DNA of 64,000 nt, from the NCBI RefSeq assembly GCF_007741475.1, contig NZ_CP036261.1, positions 2,976,001-3,040,000 on the forward strand, in the 5' to 3' direction. The position numbers and the translations under genes were made by a program. Source of the DNA: Rosistilla ulvae (GTDB taxonomy: Bacteria > Planctomycetota > Planctomycetia > Pirellulales > Pirellulaceae). The stretch's first letter is position 1, and each line of letters starts with the position of its first letter. Shown in pieces: positions 50,196 through 61,218 of the stretch. The notes under the pieces are model-generated. The model was not told the DNA's origin, did not search any database, and was given only the letters and a program-made list of their open reading frames with translations.

Positions 50196-51653
50196 ATGAT
50201 CAATCGGGTAACAATTTGGGCATCCAGCATCGCGATCATGCTGGTAGTGACTGGCGACGTCGTTCAAGCGGCAGACGACAGGAAGCCCAATATCGTCTTC
50301 ATCATGGCAGACGATTTGGGCTGGGCGGACGTCGGCTACAACGGCGCGGAGTTCTACGAAACGCCCAACATCGACGCGCTCTGTCGGTCGGGGATGGAGT
50401 TCACCGATGCGTATCCCGGTGCTGCGAATTGCATGCCCTCGCGGTCCTGCATCATGAGCGGAATGTATACGCCGCGGACGAAGATGTGGACTCCCGGAAT
50501 GGTCTCCAAGGGAGAGCAGCGTTACATGCGGTTGCTGGTTCCCAGCCGGCAGAACAACAAAGGGGACGGCAAAATCCCGACTGTCGGTAGCTTGGATCCC
50601 GAGGTCTTTTCGCTGGCCCGCTTGCTGAAACAAGTCGACTACAAAACGTTGCACCTGGGCAAATGGCACCTCGGTTCGGGCAGCGGACTCGGCTTCGACA
50701 GGAACGATGTCGACGGTCGAGGCGCCGACTTGAAGAAGGATCATAAATTCTACGGCAACAAAAATGTCGCTCAGTGGCTGACCGATGCGGCTGTCGATTA
50801 CATCGCCAAAAACAAAGACGATCCGTTTTTTATCTATCTGAACCACTTCGACGTTCACACTCCGATCAATGCTCGCGCCGCCGTGGTCGACAAATACAAG
50901 AGGAAGCTGGCATCTAAAAAGTGGAGCCGGAACTGGAACCCCGTTTACGCTGCGATGATCGAAGCTGTCGATACATCGGTTGGCCGGCTGCGGCAGGCGA
51001 TCCAAGAGAACGGGATCGAGCAGGAGACGCTGGTGATCTTTACGTCCGACAACGGCGGGTATGGCAGAGCGACCTGGAACACGCCGCTGAAAGGTTCCAA
51101 AGGTGGCTTCTACGAAGGCGGTATTCGCACGCCGCTTGTCATGAGTTGGCACGGGAAGATCAAGCCGGGAACCGTCTGCGATACGCCGGTGACGGGCGTC
51201 GATTACATGCCGACGTTTGCCGAATTGACTGGGGCGCCGCTGGCGACCGATCAGCCGCTGGACGGCGTCTCGATCGTTCCGCTGATGATGGGCAATGCGA
51301 TCGCTCGGCGCGCGATCTATTGGCACTACCCGCTGTATCTCAACGGAGAAGTGCAGGTGAAGCCGATCTACGGGACCGACCGGATGTATTGGCGAGGGAC
51401 GCCCTGCAGCGTCATCCGGATGGGTGATTGGAAGCTGATGGAGTTCTTTGAGACCGGATCGATCGAGCTCTATAACCTGCGGGATGATTTGGGAGAAAGC
51501 AGTGATCTCGCCGACCAACATCCGGAAAAGGCGGCCGAGTTATTGAAGGTGCTCAAGAAATGGCAGGTCGAAACGGACGCCGATATCCCCCGGACGCTCA
51601 ATCCCGATTTCGATCCCGATTATGCGCCAGCGGGGAAGAAGGGAGCACGGTGA
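50196..51653 (+). CDS. Secreted sulfatase (formylglycine type)
   Basis: 485 residues from the ATG at 50196, chosen because a signal peptide (MINRVTIWASSIAIMLVVTG) starts there; the frame is open far upstream only because it crosses the palindrome region. Core motifs are PNIVFIMADDLGWADVGYNG, the maturation motif CMPSR with Cys at residue 79, GKWHLGSGSG, and TSDNGGYGRATWNTP. The enzyme should hydrolyse sulfate esters after formylglycine formation; the substrate is unknown, probably a polysaccharide (inference). It is divergent from the PSD1 gene and ends before a block of three tandem repeats. Confidence 0.95.
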   Translation: MINRVTIWASSIAIMLVVTGDVVQAADDRKPNIVFIMADDLGWADVGYNGAEFYETPNIDALCRSGMEFTDAYPGAANCMPSRSCIMSGMYTPRTKMWTPGMVSKGEQRYMRLLVPSRQNNKGDGKIPTVGSLDPEVFSLARLLKQVDYKTLHLGKWHLGSGSGLGFDRNDVDGRGADLKKDHKFYGNKNVAQWLTDAAVDYIAKNKDDPFFIYLNHFDVHTPINARAAVVDKYKRKLASKKWSRNWNPVYAAMIEAVDTSVGRLRQAIQENGIEQETLVIFTSDNGGYGRATWNTPLKGSKGGFYEGGIRTPLVMSWHGKIKPGTVCDTPVTGVDYMPTFAELTGAPLATDQPLDGVSIVPLMMGNAIARRAIYWHYPLYLNGEVQVKPIYGTDRMYWRGTPCSVIRMGDWKLMEFFETGSIELYNLRDDLGESSDLADQHPEKAAELLKVLKKWQVETDADIPRTLNPDFDPDYAPAGKKGAR

Positions 51654-51694
51654 GCGCGGGGCGATGGAGGCGTATCGATGGGGATGGGAGGAGA

Positions 51695-51819
51695 TCACTC
51701 GCTTGCGCTTCGTGCTGGTATGGTAGAAGTGTCGCCGTGGGATCACTCGCTTGCGCTTCGTGCTGGTATGGTTGGAGTGACGCAGTGAGGTCACTCGCTT
51801 GCGCTTCGTGCTGGTATGG
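51695..51819. repeat. Three tandem repeats with a 48-base period
   Basis: Identical 29-base units start at 51695, 51743 and 51791 (core ACTCGCTTGCGCTTCGTGCT), separated by 19-base segments that are themselves related (about 13 of 19 match). The unit is one arm of the RAYT-associated palindrome with GGTATGG in place of AGTATTGG. The block lies between convergent sulfatase and trpG/pabA genes. Confidence 0.92.
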
Positions 51820-51825
51820 GGGCGT

Positions 51826-52407
51826 TTAACTCCAGTTGAGGAAGCGGGTTAGCAGTGCGATACCCGGTTCGGTCAAGAAGCTCTCGGGGTGGAACTGCCA
51901 GCCTTCGAGCTGGAATTTCTTGTGTCGCACGCCCATGATCTGCCGCGTTCCGCCGGTGTCGGTCCAGGCGGAAACGATCAGATCCTCGGGAAGCGAAGCG
52001 GGTTCGATCACTAGGCTGTGATACCGCGTCGCGACAAACGGCATCTCGATTCCTTCGAACAATCCGCCGTTGTCGTGGTAGATCTGGTCGGTCTTGCCGT
52101 GCATCAGTTCGGGGGCGCGGATGATCTTGCCTCCCAAAGCTTGGCCGATCGACTGATGCCCCAGACAGACGCCTAACAAAGGGATCCGCCCGGCGAAGTG
52201 TTTGACGACATCGACGCTGATCCCCGCCTCGCTGGGAGTGCAGGGGCCCGGCGAGATCAGGATTCGCGAGGGCTTCAGTTGTTCCAGCTCTTCGATCGAA
52301 ATCTGGTCGTTGCGACGAACCTGCACATCGATCTGCGGCTGGATTTCGCCCAACCGCTGGACCAAGTTGTAGGTGAACGAATCATAGTTATCGATGACAA
52401 CGACCAT
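51826..52407 (-). CDS. trpG: Anthranilate/aminodeoxychorismate synthase glutaminase subunit
   Basis: 193 residues from the ATG at 52407 (MVVVIDNYDSFTYNLVQRLG), the standard class I glutaminase start; the frame is open upstream to 52551 without similarity. The catalytic Cys is in LLGVCLGHQSIGQALGG, and the His-Glu pair is in GWQFHPESFLTEPG. The ISPGPCTPSEAGIS segment is typical of TrpG and PabA. It gives ammonia from glutamine to TrpE or PabB, neither of which is nearby, so it may serve both pathways. The stop is close to the tandem repeat block. Confidence 0.93.
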   Translation of the reverse strand: MVVVIDNYDSFTYNLVQRLGEIQPQIDVQVRRNDQISIEELEQLKPSRILISPGPCTPSEAGISVDVVKHFAGRIPLLGVCLGHQSIGQALGGKIIRAPELMHGKTDQIYHDNGGLFEGIEMPFVATRYHSLVIEPASLPEDLIVSAWTDTGGTRQIMGVRHKKFQLEGWQFHPESFLTEPGIALLTRFLNWS

Positions 52408-52707
52408 AGTGCTTTCTTCGTGCTTCGAACCGGCGACCAGCTTGCGTCGCGTAAATTTTTTCCGCCAGCGATCAGCTGTCCGGCGGTCAGTGGACGTTAA
52501 CCGACCAACGCCAAGCTGGAATTGCAATACCACTAAGCTGCAAAAAATCAAAACCAGCGAACTTGCCTAAACGGTCTTTGGCAATCTTTCCTTGGGACCG
52601 TATAATTTCATTCGGGTTCGCCAGATTCGTTGCAGCCATCGCTCGATGGCCGATCGGTTTGCGAACCAGTCTTTTACAAATCTACAACAAGTTTGAGAAG
52701 ATGTAAC

Positions 52708-53247
52708 GTGTTATCCGTCCGCCCCAAGATCGCTGAGCTTAAATTTCAGGTATTCGGACGATCGCTACATCCCGAGCTGTTCGAGTTTCATCGGTCGCGT
52801 CGGATCCAACGCGATGCGTTTCATGCGGAGATCTCGATCACCAACTCCGGACATGTGGTTACCTGGCGCGGCAACGGGATCACGATCTCCGAAGTCGCAG
52901 CGTCGTCGCAGCAGTTGCTGCCGACCCGCCGCCGGTTGATGGAATACCCGCTTCGCGGTTCGCGAACCGACCGCGCCGAATGTCGATCGGGCGTCACCTA
53001 TTCCACGCGGTTTACACTCGAACCGGTCGCTACCGATCTGTTTTGGACGATTCAAAAGCAATTGACCGCCGACGCCACCGAGGGCTTGCTGCATCGCTTC
53101 GATTCCAACGGACGAATCGCGATGGGAGCGGTCAGCTACATCAACATCGAGACCCGTGCGCGATCGATGATGATCCAAGCCATCCATACCTTTCCCGAGG
53201 ATCAAGCGATCGTCAAAGTCGAATCGACCTTTGCGATCGACGGCTGA
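52708..53247 (+). CDS. DUF2617 family protein
   Basis: 179 residues from the GTG at 52708 (VLSVRPKIAELKFQVFGRSL); the frame extends upstream to 52630 but similarity should start at LSVRPK. The pattern (ELFEFHRSRRIQRDAFHAEI, SGHVVTWRGNG, then MIQAIHTFPEDQAIVKVE) is that of DUF2617, a planctomycete/actinobacterial family with no known function. No catalytic motif or signal peptide is visible. It lies divergently from trpG and alone before the long nqr leader. Confidence 0.8.
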   Translation: MLSVRPKIAELKFQVFGRSLHPELFEFHRSRRIQRDAFHAEISITNSGHVVTWRGNGITISEVAASSQQLLPTRRRLMEYPLRGSRTDRAECRSGVTYSTRFTLEPVATDLFWTIQKQLTADATEGLLHRFDSNGRIAMGAVSYINIETRARSMMIQAIHTFPEDQAIVKVESTFAIDG

Positions 53248-53869
53248 GCCCAGACCTTTAAAGGCTGTTTCGACGCTCCATTCTCGGTGATGGTCGGCGC
53301 CGAATGGATGGGGCCGCTCGCTGGGGACGGCTCCGAGCTAACCGCCAGCACGTCACCGCGAACGTTTGCTGCGGCGAATCCTAGGAGCCTGTGTTGTAGC
53401 CCTGCCGGGATCTTGTAGCCCGTTAGCTCGACTGCTGTCGGCAAAGCCGAGGCGTGGTGCAGTATCGCAAGCGGCGGCGTGGCCAAAAAATATCGCGGGG
53501 CGGCGTGGGCTTCCTGTCTCCTGCCGTCGACAATCGGGAGAGCAAGGGTCCGTTAGCTGGCTGCTGGGGAATCCTCTCCTCCGTTGTGGTGATCACTGCA
53601 GGGCCTTGCAGAGGGGGCTGCGTCGATCTGCTCGGGAAACTGGCAATGTGGCGTTGTCATCCGCTATCGACTGTGCAATAGTTTCTCAGGATCTCGTTGT
53701 TCGGATGCCAATTCTTGGCAAAGAGAACAGGGACAGATGAGGCAGAGATTCCTTTCTGACCCGGCGTTACAGTCGCGACGAAGTTCCGTTATGATACGCG
53801 CGTTGTTGCCTCCGGTAAGCGAAGCTCAAAGTTGAATCGATCGGCTGTGAGTTTTCTTTAGCCAACGGC
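53248..53869. other. Long intergenic region upstream of nqrA, no gene
   Basis: About 620 bases without a convincing gene. Short frames on the plus strand (for example near 53366-53740) are Arg/Cys-rich and lack family features. The last 100 bases probably hold the nqr promoter. No repeat of the dispersed families was seen. Confidence 0.55.
53767..53795 (+). promoter_or_regulatory. Possible sigma-70 promoter for nqr
   Basis: A -10-like TATGAT (53790-53795) follows a weak -35-like TTACAG (53767-53772) with a 17-base spacer. Only the -10 is a good match, and planctomycete promoters are poorly characterised, so this is a weak call. Confidence 0.3.
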
Positions 53870-53887
53870 TTGTGAAATTTTTCACAA
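53870..53887 (+). promoter_or_regulatory. CRP/FNR-type operator palindrome before nqrA
   Basis: TTGTGAAATTTTTCACAA is a perfect palindrome with the exact CRP core TGTGA-N6-TCACA (53871-53886). It lies 58 bases before the nqrA ATG. A CRP/FNR-family regulator could control the operon. If the promoter at 53767 is used, the site lies downstream of it and would more likely repress. Confidence 0.55.
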
Positions 53888-53945
53888 TAGGTTCCCGTCA
53901 ACATTATTTAGGCGGTTCGCTCCCACGACGAATCGGTGACCGAGA

Positions 53946-55283
53946 ATGACCACTATCACCAAAGGCTTGAACTTACCGATCTCCGGCGAGCCGCAGCAGC
54001 TTGTCGAATCGTCCCACGCGGTAACTCGCGTCGCGCTGTTGGGCGACGACTACATCGGTATGAAGCCGACTATGCTTGTGAACGTCGGCGACAAGGTAAA
54101 GTTGGGCCAGGCTGTATTTTCCGACAAGAAGACCGCTGGTGTCACCTACACCGCTCCCGCTGCGGGAACGGTTGTTGAGATCAACCGCGGAGCAAAGCGT
54201 CGCTTTGAATCGCTGGTGATCGAAATCGAAGGTGACGACAGCGAAACCTTCGACACGCCGAGCGATCTGAGTGTCGCCAGTGGCGAAGCGATCACCGAGG
54301 TTCTGACCGCTAGCGGTCTGTGGTCGGCGTTCCGCACGCGTCCCTTTGGCAAGGTGCCTGCCCCGGGCAGCCAACCGCATTCGATCTTTGTTCAAGCGAT
54401 CGACACGCATCCCTTGGCCGCCGATCCTTCGGTTGTCATGCGTGGCAAGGCGGAGCAATTTGCGATCGGGCTCAACGCGATCAAAAAGCTGACCTCCGGC
54501 AAGACATTTGTTTGCAAGAACCCAGACGCCGAGATCCCCGGTGCCAACGTCGATGGCGTGACACTCAGCGATTTCAGCGGTCCCCATCCCGCCGGTCTGC
54601 CTGGTACCCATATCCATTTCTTGGATCCCGTCGGTCCGACCAAGACCGTTTGGTACATCGGTTATCAGGACGTGATCGCGATTGGCCACTTGTTCGAAAC
54701 CGGCAAGCTGGATCCGACACGAATCATCTCGTTGGCCGGCCCCTGCGTTTCCAAGCCTCGCTTGATCGAAACACGTCTGGGTGCTGATCTGACACAACTG
54801 ACCGCGGGCGAACTCGAAGGGGACAATTTGCGAATCGTTTCGGGGTCGGTCTTGGGTGGTCGCACCACAACCGATCCTTGTATGTTCTTGGGCCGCTACC
54901 ACACCCAGGTCAGCGTGCTGAAGGAAGGAAACGAACGCGAGTTCTTGGGCTGGCAAAAGCCCGGCTTTGAAAAGTTCTCGATCACGCGAGTGTTCGCTTC
55001 GGCTCTTACCCCCGGCAAGCGATTTGCGATGAACACTGGTACCCACGGCAGCGAGCGGGCGATGGTCCCGATCGGGTCGTACGAACGGGTGATGCCGTTG
55101 GACATCCTGCCAACTCAGTTGTTGCGATCGTTGATCGTTCGCGACACCGAAGAGGCGCAGCAGTTGGGCGCTTTGGAACTCGAAGAAGAAGATCTGGCAC
55201 TTTGCACGTTTGTCTGCCCAGGCAAATACGAATTTGGTGAGATCTTGCGAGAGAATCTGACCACGATCGAAATCGAAGGCTGA
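53946..55283 (+). CDS. nqrA: Na+-translocating NADH:quinone reductase subunit A
   Basis: 445 residues, the usual length. The N-terminal [15 protein letters not shown] and the middle [16 protein letters not shown] with [17 protein letters not shown] are typical of NqrA, as is the C-terminal MGERxLV-like region ([20 protein letters not shown]). NqrA is a cytoplasmic subunit of the six-subunit Na+-NQR that contributes to quinone binding. It is first in the operon nqrABCDEF, all present in the usual order, with 143 bases before nqrB. A CRP-type palindrome lies upstream. Confidence 0.97.
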   Translation: MTTITKGLNLPISGEPQQLVESSHAVTRVALLGDDYIGMKPTMLVNVGDKVKLGQAVFSDKKTAGVTYTAPAAGTVVEINRGAKRRFESLVIEIEGDDSETFDTPSDLSVASGEAITEVLTASGLWSAFRTRPFGKVPAPGSQPHSIFVQAIDTHPLAADPSVVMRGKAEQFAIGLNAIKKLTSGKTFVCKNPDAEIPGANVDGVTLSDFSGPHPAGLPGTHIHFLDPVGPTKTVWYIGYQDVIAIGHLFETGKLDPTRIISLAGPCVSKPRLIETRLGADLTQLTAGELEGDNLRIVSGSVLGGRTTTDPCMFLGRYHTQVSVLKEGNEREFLGWQKPGFEKFSITRVFASALTPGKRFAMNTGTHGSERAMVPIGSYERVMPLDILPTQLLRSLIVRDTEEAQQLGALELEEEDLALCTFVCPGKYEFGEILRENLTTIEIEG

Positions 55284-55426
55284 TCCAGTCGGCCGCCGCC
55301 GAGCCCGGCTGGCGCAAGACACAATGACACGAAAGCCCAGCCCCAATCGGTTGCCGCTTTCGAAATATTATTCGCGGCTAGCGTCACGTCGCTTTATCAC
55401 TCACCACTAACGTAGCCCCTTATATC

Positions 55427-56785
55427 ATGAAAGCGCTGCGAGAATTTCTCGACCAGAAGGTCGAGCCTTGGTTCAAAAAAGGCTCACCGCTGGCAATGCT
55501 CCATCCGATGTACGAAGCGCCCGATACGTTTCTGTACACTCCGGGACACGTTGCCAAAGGTTCCACTCACGTCCGCGACAACATCGACCTGAAACGGATG
55601 ATGATCATGGTCGTGGTCGCTTTGATTCCCTGCACGCTGTTTGCGATGTGGAACACCGGCTACCAAGCCAACTTGGCGATGGCCAAGATGGAATCGGCGG
55701 GCTACGAAATCCTGACCCCTGCGGAATACGAACTGGTTCCCAAGACCGAGATTCCGCTCCGCAAGCTGGCCAAGACCGACTGGCACTACACGATCCAATC
55801 TGCGATTGGTTTAGGACGCGATCCGGGCAGCTTCGTCGACAACTTTGTCTTCGGTGCGTTGCACTTCCTGCCGATCTACATCGTCTGCATGTTTGTTGGT
55901 GGTCACATCGAAGCTCTGTTCTGTGTCGTTCGCGGCCATGAAATCAACGAGGGCTTTCTGGTTACCGGCTTGCTGTTTCCGCTGACGCTACCGCCCACGA
56001 TTCCGCTGTGGCAGGTCGCCATTGGGATCGCGTTTGGCGTGATCGTCGGTAAAGAGGTCTTCGGCGGTACCGGACGCAACTTCCTCAACCCCGCTCTGAC
56101 CGCCCGTGCGTTTCTGTACTTTGCTTACGCTGGTGAGATCAGCGGCGACAAGGTTTGGACCGCAGTCGACGGCTTCAGCGGTGCAACCAGCCTGGGTGCG
56201 ATGGCATCGGCGGTTCCCGGAGCTGGCATGGCTCCTGTGACTGGCGAATTCGACGCAGCGGGTGAATTGGTTGCCGGCGGAATCGCGACCTCATGGGGAA
56301 CGCAAACGCTCACCTGGTGGGACTGTTTCCTGGGAACGATCCAAGGTTCGATGGGCGAGACAAGCGCTTTGGCGTGCTTGATCGGAGCAGCGATTCTGAT
56401 CGCCGCGGGCATCGGATCGTGGCGGATCATGGCTGGTACCGTGGTCGGTGCGGTTGCGACCGCAGCGTTGATGAACGCGATCGGCAGCGACAAGTACGCG
56501 ATGTTCGAGATGCCGCCGATGTGGCACTTGGTTGTCGGCGGATTCGCTTTTGGTGCGGTCTTCATGGCGACCGACCCGGTCTCCGCAGCGATGACCAACA
56601 CCGGACGCTGGATCTACGGCGTGCTGATCGGATTCATGACGATCCTGGTTCGTGTTGTAAACCCCGCTTATCCAGAAGGCATCATGCTGGCGATCCTGTT
56701 CGCCAACGTGTTCGCTCCACTGATCGATTATTACGTTGCTCAAGCCAACATCAAACGGAGGGTCGCTCGTTATGCCACCTCGTGA
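55427..56785 (+). CDS. nqrB: Na+-translocating NADH:quinone reductase subunit B
   Basis: 452 residues with about ten membrane segments. The covalent-FMN site is in [13 protein letters not shown], with the acceptor Thr at about residue 254. [12 protein letters not shown]-type and [14 protein letters not shown] segments are also family marks. NqrB forms part of the Na+ channel and carries riboflavin and FMN. The 143-base gap before it may contain an RNA processing or internal regulatory site; no clear motif was seen. Its end overlaps the nqrC start by 14 bases. Confidence 0.97.
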   Translation: MKALREFLDQKVEPWFKKGSPLAMLHPMYEAPDTFLYTPGHVAKGSTHVRDNIDLKRMMIMVVVALIPCTLFAMWNTGYQANLAMAKMESAGYEILTPAEYELVPKTEIPLRKLAKTDWHYTIQSAIGLGRDPGSFVDNFVFGALHFLPIYIVCMFVGGHIEALFCVVRGHEINEGFLVTGLLFPLTLPPTIPLWQVAIGIAFGVIVGKEVFGGTGRNFLNPALTARAFLYFAYAGEISGDKVWTAVDGFSGATSLGAMASAVPGAGMAPVTGEFDAAGELVAGGIATSWGTQTLTWWDCFLGTIQGSMGETSALACLIGAAILIAAGIGSWRIMAGTVVGAVATAALMNAIGSDKYAMFEMPPMWHLVVGGFAFGAVFMATDPVSAAMTNTGRWIYGVLIGFMTILVRVVNPAYPEGIMLAILFANVFAPLIDYYVAQANIKRRVARYATS

Positions 56786-57593
56786 TTCAATGACCAATAC
56801 GGTTTTGGTCGCCCTGGTCCTGTGTCTGGTTTGCTCCAGCTTGGTCAGCGTCGCCGCCGTCAAGCTGAAACCACTGCAAGAGATCAACAAAGCGCTCGAC
56901 GTCCAGAAGAACATTCTCGACGCGACCGGGATGGCGATGGAGCAGTTGGGGATTCCAGCGAACCAATTGACCAAGACTCAAGTTGAAACGATGTTCGAAC
57001 AGATCGAGACCAAATTGGTCGATCTCGAAACGGGCGACTATGTCGATGCAAGCCCCGAGGAGGTCAGTTCATTTGATCCCCGCAAAGCGGCTCGCGATAA
57101 AGATGAAAGCACCGCCATCGGCGATACCGCTTATCCAATCGGACTCGGACGCCGGGAAACGGTCTCCAAGGTCTACTTGGTGAAAACGGCCGATGGTGAG
57201 TTGTCGCAAGTTGTGTTGCCGGTCTACGGCAACGGACTTTGGTCGACGCTGTACGGTTTCCTCGCCTTGGACAAGAACCTAGAGACCGTCAAAGGCATCA
57301 CGTTCTACGAACATGGTGAAACGCCGGGCTTGGGAGGTGAAGTCGACAATCCCGCTTGGAAGGCCGAATGGGAAGGTTTGACAATTTACAACGATGAAGG
57401 CCAGCCGGAGTTGGGTGTTAGCAAGGGCCCCGCGCCGCTTGACGACAACTACCTGGTCGACGGCCTCAGTGGTGCGACGATCACCTGTCGTGGTGTCACG
57501 AATCTGGTTCGTTACTGGGTCAGTGAAGACGGTTTCAAACCGTATCTCGCGAAACTCAAAACGGAACTTCCAAAATCGGGAGGGAAGTCATAG
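56772..57593 (+). CDS. nqrC: Na+-translocating NADH:quinone reductase subunit C
   Basis: 273 residues from the ATG at 56772, which has GGAGGG 10 bases upstream and overlaps the nqrB end by 14 bases; an in-frame upstream start at 56736 is not favoured. A single N-terminal membrane helix ([20 protein letters not shown]) anchors a periplasmic flavin domain. The FMN attachment motif is [13 protein letters not shown], acceptor Thr at about residue 236. LGLGRRE-like and [15 protein letters not shown] segments match the family. ApbE, needed to attach FMN, is not in the window. Confidence 0.96.
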   Translation: MPPRDSMTNTVLVALVLCLVCSSLVSVAAVKLKPLQEINKALDVQKNILDATGMAMEQLGIPANQLTKTQVETMFEQIETKLVDLETGDYVDASPEEVSSFDPRKAARDKDESTAIGDTAYPIGLGRRETVSKVYLVKTADGELSQVVLPVYGNGLWSTLYGFLALDKNLETVKGITFYEHGETPGLGGEVDNPAWKAEWEGLTIYNDEGQPELGVSKGPAPLDDNYLVDGLSGATITCRGVTNLVRYWVSEDGFKPYLAKLKTELPKSGGKS

Positions 57594-58220
57594 ATGGCTG
57601 CTATAAAATCAAAAGACGTTTTGCTGGGACCGATCTTCCACAATAACCCGATCGCCCTGCAAATCCTTGGCATCTGTTCCGCCCTGGCGGTTACCAACAA
57701 GATGAGCACCGCGTTTGTGATGTGCTTGGCGGTAACCTGCGTGGTGGCGGCCAGTAACGCCGCGGTCAGTTCGATCCGAACCTACATTCCCAGCAACATC
57801 CGGATCATCGTGCAGATGACCGTGATTGCATCGCTGGTGATTCTGGTCGATCAATTGCTGAAGGCTTACCTGTACGACATCAGTAAACAATTGTCGGTCT
57901 TCGTCGGTCTGATCATCACGAACTGTATCGTGATGGGACGCGCTGAAGGCTTTGCAATGAAAAATAGCGTCGGGATGAGCTTCCTTGACGGCATCGGCAA
58001 CGGTCTCGGTTACAGCATGGTGCTGATGGTCGTTGCGTTTTTCCGAGAACTACTGGGCAACGGATCGCTGTTCGGATACCAGGTGATGGAATTGACTCGC
58101 AACGGTGGTTGGTACAACCCCAACAACTTGATGTTGTTGCCACCGAGTGCTTTTTTCCTGATCGGTTTCCTGATCTGGGCGATTCGCGTCGCACGGCCCG
58201 AACAAGTCGAGGAGGCTTAA
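57594..58220 (+). CDS. nqrD: Na+-translocating NADH:quinone reductase subunit D
   Basis: 208 residues with six membrane segments. The family Cys residues that help bind the intramembrane Fe-S cluster with NqrE are present ([11 protein letters not shown] and [15 protein letters not shown]). [19 protein letters not shown] is also typical. Its ATG follows the nqrC stop directly, indicating tight coupling. Confidence 0.96.
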   Translation: MAAIKSKDVLLGPIFHNNPIALQILGICSALAVTNKMSTAFVMCLAVTCVVAASNAAVSSIRTYIPSNIRIIVQMTVIASLVILVDQLLKAYLYDISKQLSVFVGLIITNCIVMGRAEGFAMKNSVGMSFLDGIGNGLGYSMVLMVVAFFRELLGNGSLFGYQVMELTRNGGWYNPNNLMLLPPSAFFLIGFLIWAIRVARPEQVEEA

Positions 58221-58221
58221 C

Positions 58222-58836
58222 GTGAACGAATCATTGATGACTATCTTTATGAAGGCTGTCTTCATCGAGAACTTGGCGCTAGCCTTTTTCTTGGGAATGT
58301 GCACCTTCTTGGCGATCTCCAAAAATGTGAAGACCGCCGTCGGCCTTGGCTTGGCTGTGATCGTGATCCAATCGATCACGGTTCCCGCGAACAATTTGAT
58401 CTACACCTACCTGTTGAAAGAGGGTGCGTTGGCACGCTTTCTGGGCAGCGAATATGCAACGCTGAACTTGGAATTCCTGGGCTTTATCAGCTATATCGGC
58501 GTGATCGCCGCGATGGTCCAGATTCTCGAGATGGTGTTGGATCGCTTCTTTCCACCGCTATACAACGCGTTGGGAATCTTCCTGCCGTTGATCACCGTGA
58601 ACTGCGCCATCTTGGGTGGTAGTTTGTTCATGGTCCAACGCGAATACGATTTCGCACAGAGCGTTACCTACGGTTTCGGCTCGGGCGTTGGATGGGCGTT
58701 GGCGATCGCCGCCCTTGCGGGAATTCGCGAGAAGATGAAGTACTCGGATGTCCCACCGGGACTTCGTGGCTTGGGAATCACTTTTATCACCGTCGGTTTG
58801 ATGGCGATGGCTTTCATGGCCTTCGGCGGCATCTAA
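58222..58836 (+). CDS. nqrE: Na+-translocating NADH:quinone reductase subunit E
   Basis: 204 residues starting at a GTG one base after nqrD ends, with six membrane segments. The cluster Cys residues are in [13 protein letters not shown] and [33 protein letters not shown] is typical. With NqrD it surrounds the Fe-S cluster and part of the ion path. Confidence 0.96.
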   Translation: MNESLMTIFMKAVFIENLALAFFLGMCTFLAISKNVKTAVGLGLAVIVIQSITVPANNLIYTYLLKEGALARFLGSEYATLNLEFLGFISYIGVIAAMVQILEMVLDRFFPPLYNALGIFLPLITVNCAILGGSLFMVQREYDFAQSVTYGFGSGVGWALAIAALAGIREKMKYSDVPPGLRGLGITFITVGLMAMAFMAFGGI

Positions 58837-58926
58837 ACATCTGCTGCGACGCGTCAGGCGTCGCGGTAGCGTTTAACTTTTTCAAATTTATGCATTCTGG
58901 AAACACTGGTAACGAGTAATTTCCCT

Positions 58927-60147
<1,221 letters not shown>

Positions 60148-60217
60148 GGGCCGGCGGACGGCAATACTGCAAACCGGTTTCGCATTCGGCGACGCCGGTC
60201 GCAATCAAAGCTTTATG

Positions 60218-60254
60218 ACAGGACCTCGAATCGAATTCGAGGTCCTGTTTTTTT
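60218..60254 (+). terminator. Intrinsic terminator of the nqr operon
   Basis: Perfect 14-base arms (ACAGGACCTCGAAT and its complement) with a CGA loop are followed by seven T residues (60248-60254), 70 bases after the nqrF stop. This is the clearest Rho-independent terminator in the window. Confidence 0.95.
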
Positions 60255-60460
60255 ATGGATGGACCTATCGAGAGTTGTCGCGCGGCGATTCTCGGGAAGT
60301 TTGCATGGTCGCGTGAAGAGCGATTGCCGGCCAGGCGATTCCGCATCGCGAATGCAAGTCGCATGCAGGAGGGGCTTGATCAGCTAGAGCATCCGAGGGT
60401 GAAGAGGCGACTCGGAGAGGCGCAAGCCTCGGTGGTTGGGGATTGAAGAGCGTCGGCAGC
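60255..60460. other. Gap between nqr terminator and the DUF2203 gene, no gene
   Basis: About 200 bases with no recognised coding frame or repeat. The DUF2203 gene ends here from the opposite strand. Confidence 0.5.
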
Positions 60461-60925
60461 TTAGCGGCCGCTGTAGCTGGCGATGTCGGGACCTTCGCCG
60501 AACAGAACGCTATCGATTTCGCGGTCGGTGGTGATCGGATCGGCAAGCTCACGCCAGGAATTGACTCCCGGTTCGTTGAGCGACCATCGCAATCGCACCG
60601 CGCGGTCTCCGACCCAGGCGGGGAATTCGACAGCCGAATCGTCTCCTTCGACGATCTCCGCACCGATCGCTGTCAGTTCGCTGATGAACGCGCGAATCTG
60701 GCGACGATCTTCGTCGAGCGAGCGCCGCATCGCTTCGAGTTCTTCGTGGTAAGGCCCCGAGGAGGCATCGGGACGCGACATCAGGACTTCATCGACTCGC
60801 GACTGCCGCAATTTGACAGCTTCGCGCAGTTCTTTGATGTCCGACACGATCGCACTGACCAGCGGCAGGGTCTTGTCGGCCTTGGCGGGCGTGAACCAGC
60901 GAGTTGCAGCAGCGGTGGTGGTCAT
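60461..60925 (-). CDS. DUF2203 family protein
   Basis: 154 residues. RWFTPAKADKTLPLVSAIVS at the start and the C-terminal VRLRWSLNEPGVNSWRELAD fit DUF2203, a small family with no proven function. The middle (residues about 25-95) is a long charged helical stretch, probably coiled coil. No signal peptide. It converges on the nqr operon and is divergent from mqnB. Confidence 0.8.
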   Translation of the reverse strand: MTTTAAATRWFTPAKADKTLPLVSAIVSDIKELREAVKLRQSRVDEVLMSRPDASSGPYHEELEAMRRSLDEDRRQIRAFISELTAIGAEIVEGDDSAVEFPAWVGDRAVRLRWSLNEPGVNSWRELADPITTDREIDSVLFGEGPDIASYSGR

Positions 60926-61218
60926 GGCAGTTACGATTTCTTGGATGGGGGCCGAGCTTAAAAATCGTGGAGAGCCCTGTGGTTTCCCAACGACTCCATT
61001 ACCTATTATGTAAGACTAATTCGCAAGCCCCATTGGTTCCCAAGGAATCAAAGAGTTTTTCGATTAGCCGGTCAGAAACAACATGAAAAGTTACGGATGT
61101 TCGTTTGGTTCGGCAAGTGATGCCGGCCGGAACGGTCCGTCGATATCGCGGTGGTACCAGGGAATTGTTCGTCTCTTGGAACCTGCGGTCAACCAATCCC
61201 CTGCTACCATCCATTGTA

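Noticed and set aside
51695-51819. Regular repeats with spacers, resembling a tiny CRISPR array
   Set aside because: The 19-base separators are related to one another, there are no cas genes, and the unit is an arm of the RAYT palindrome.
53366-53740. Possible small gene in the nqr leader
   Set aside because: Arg/Cys-rich translation with no family feature and no good start site.
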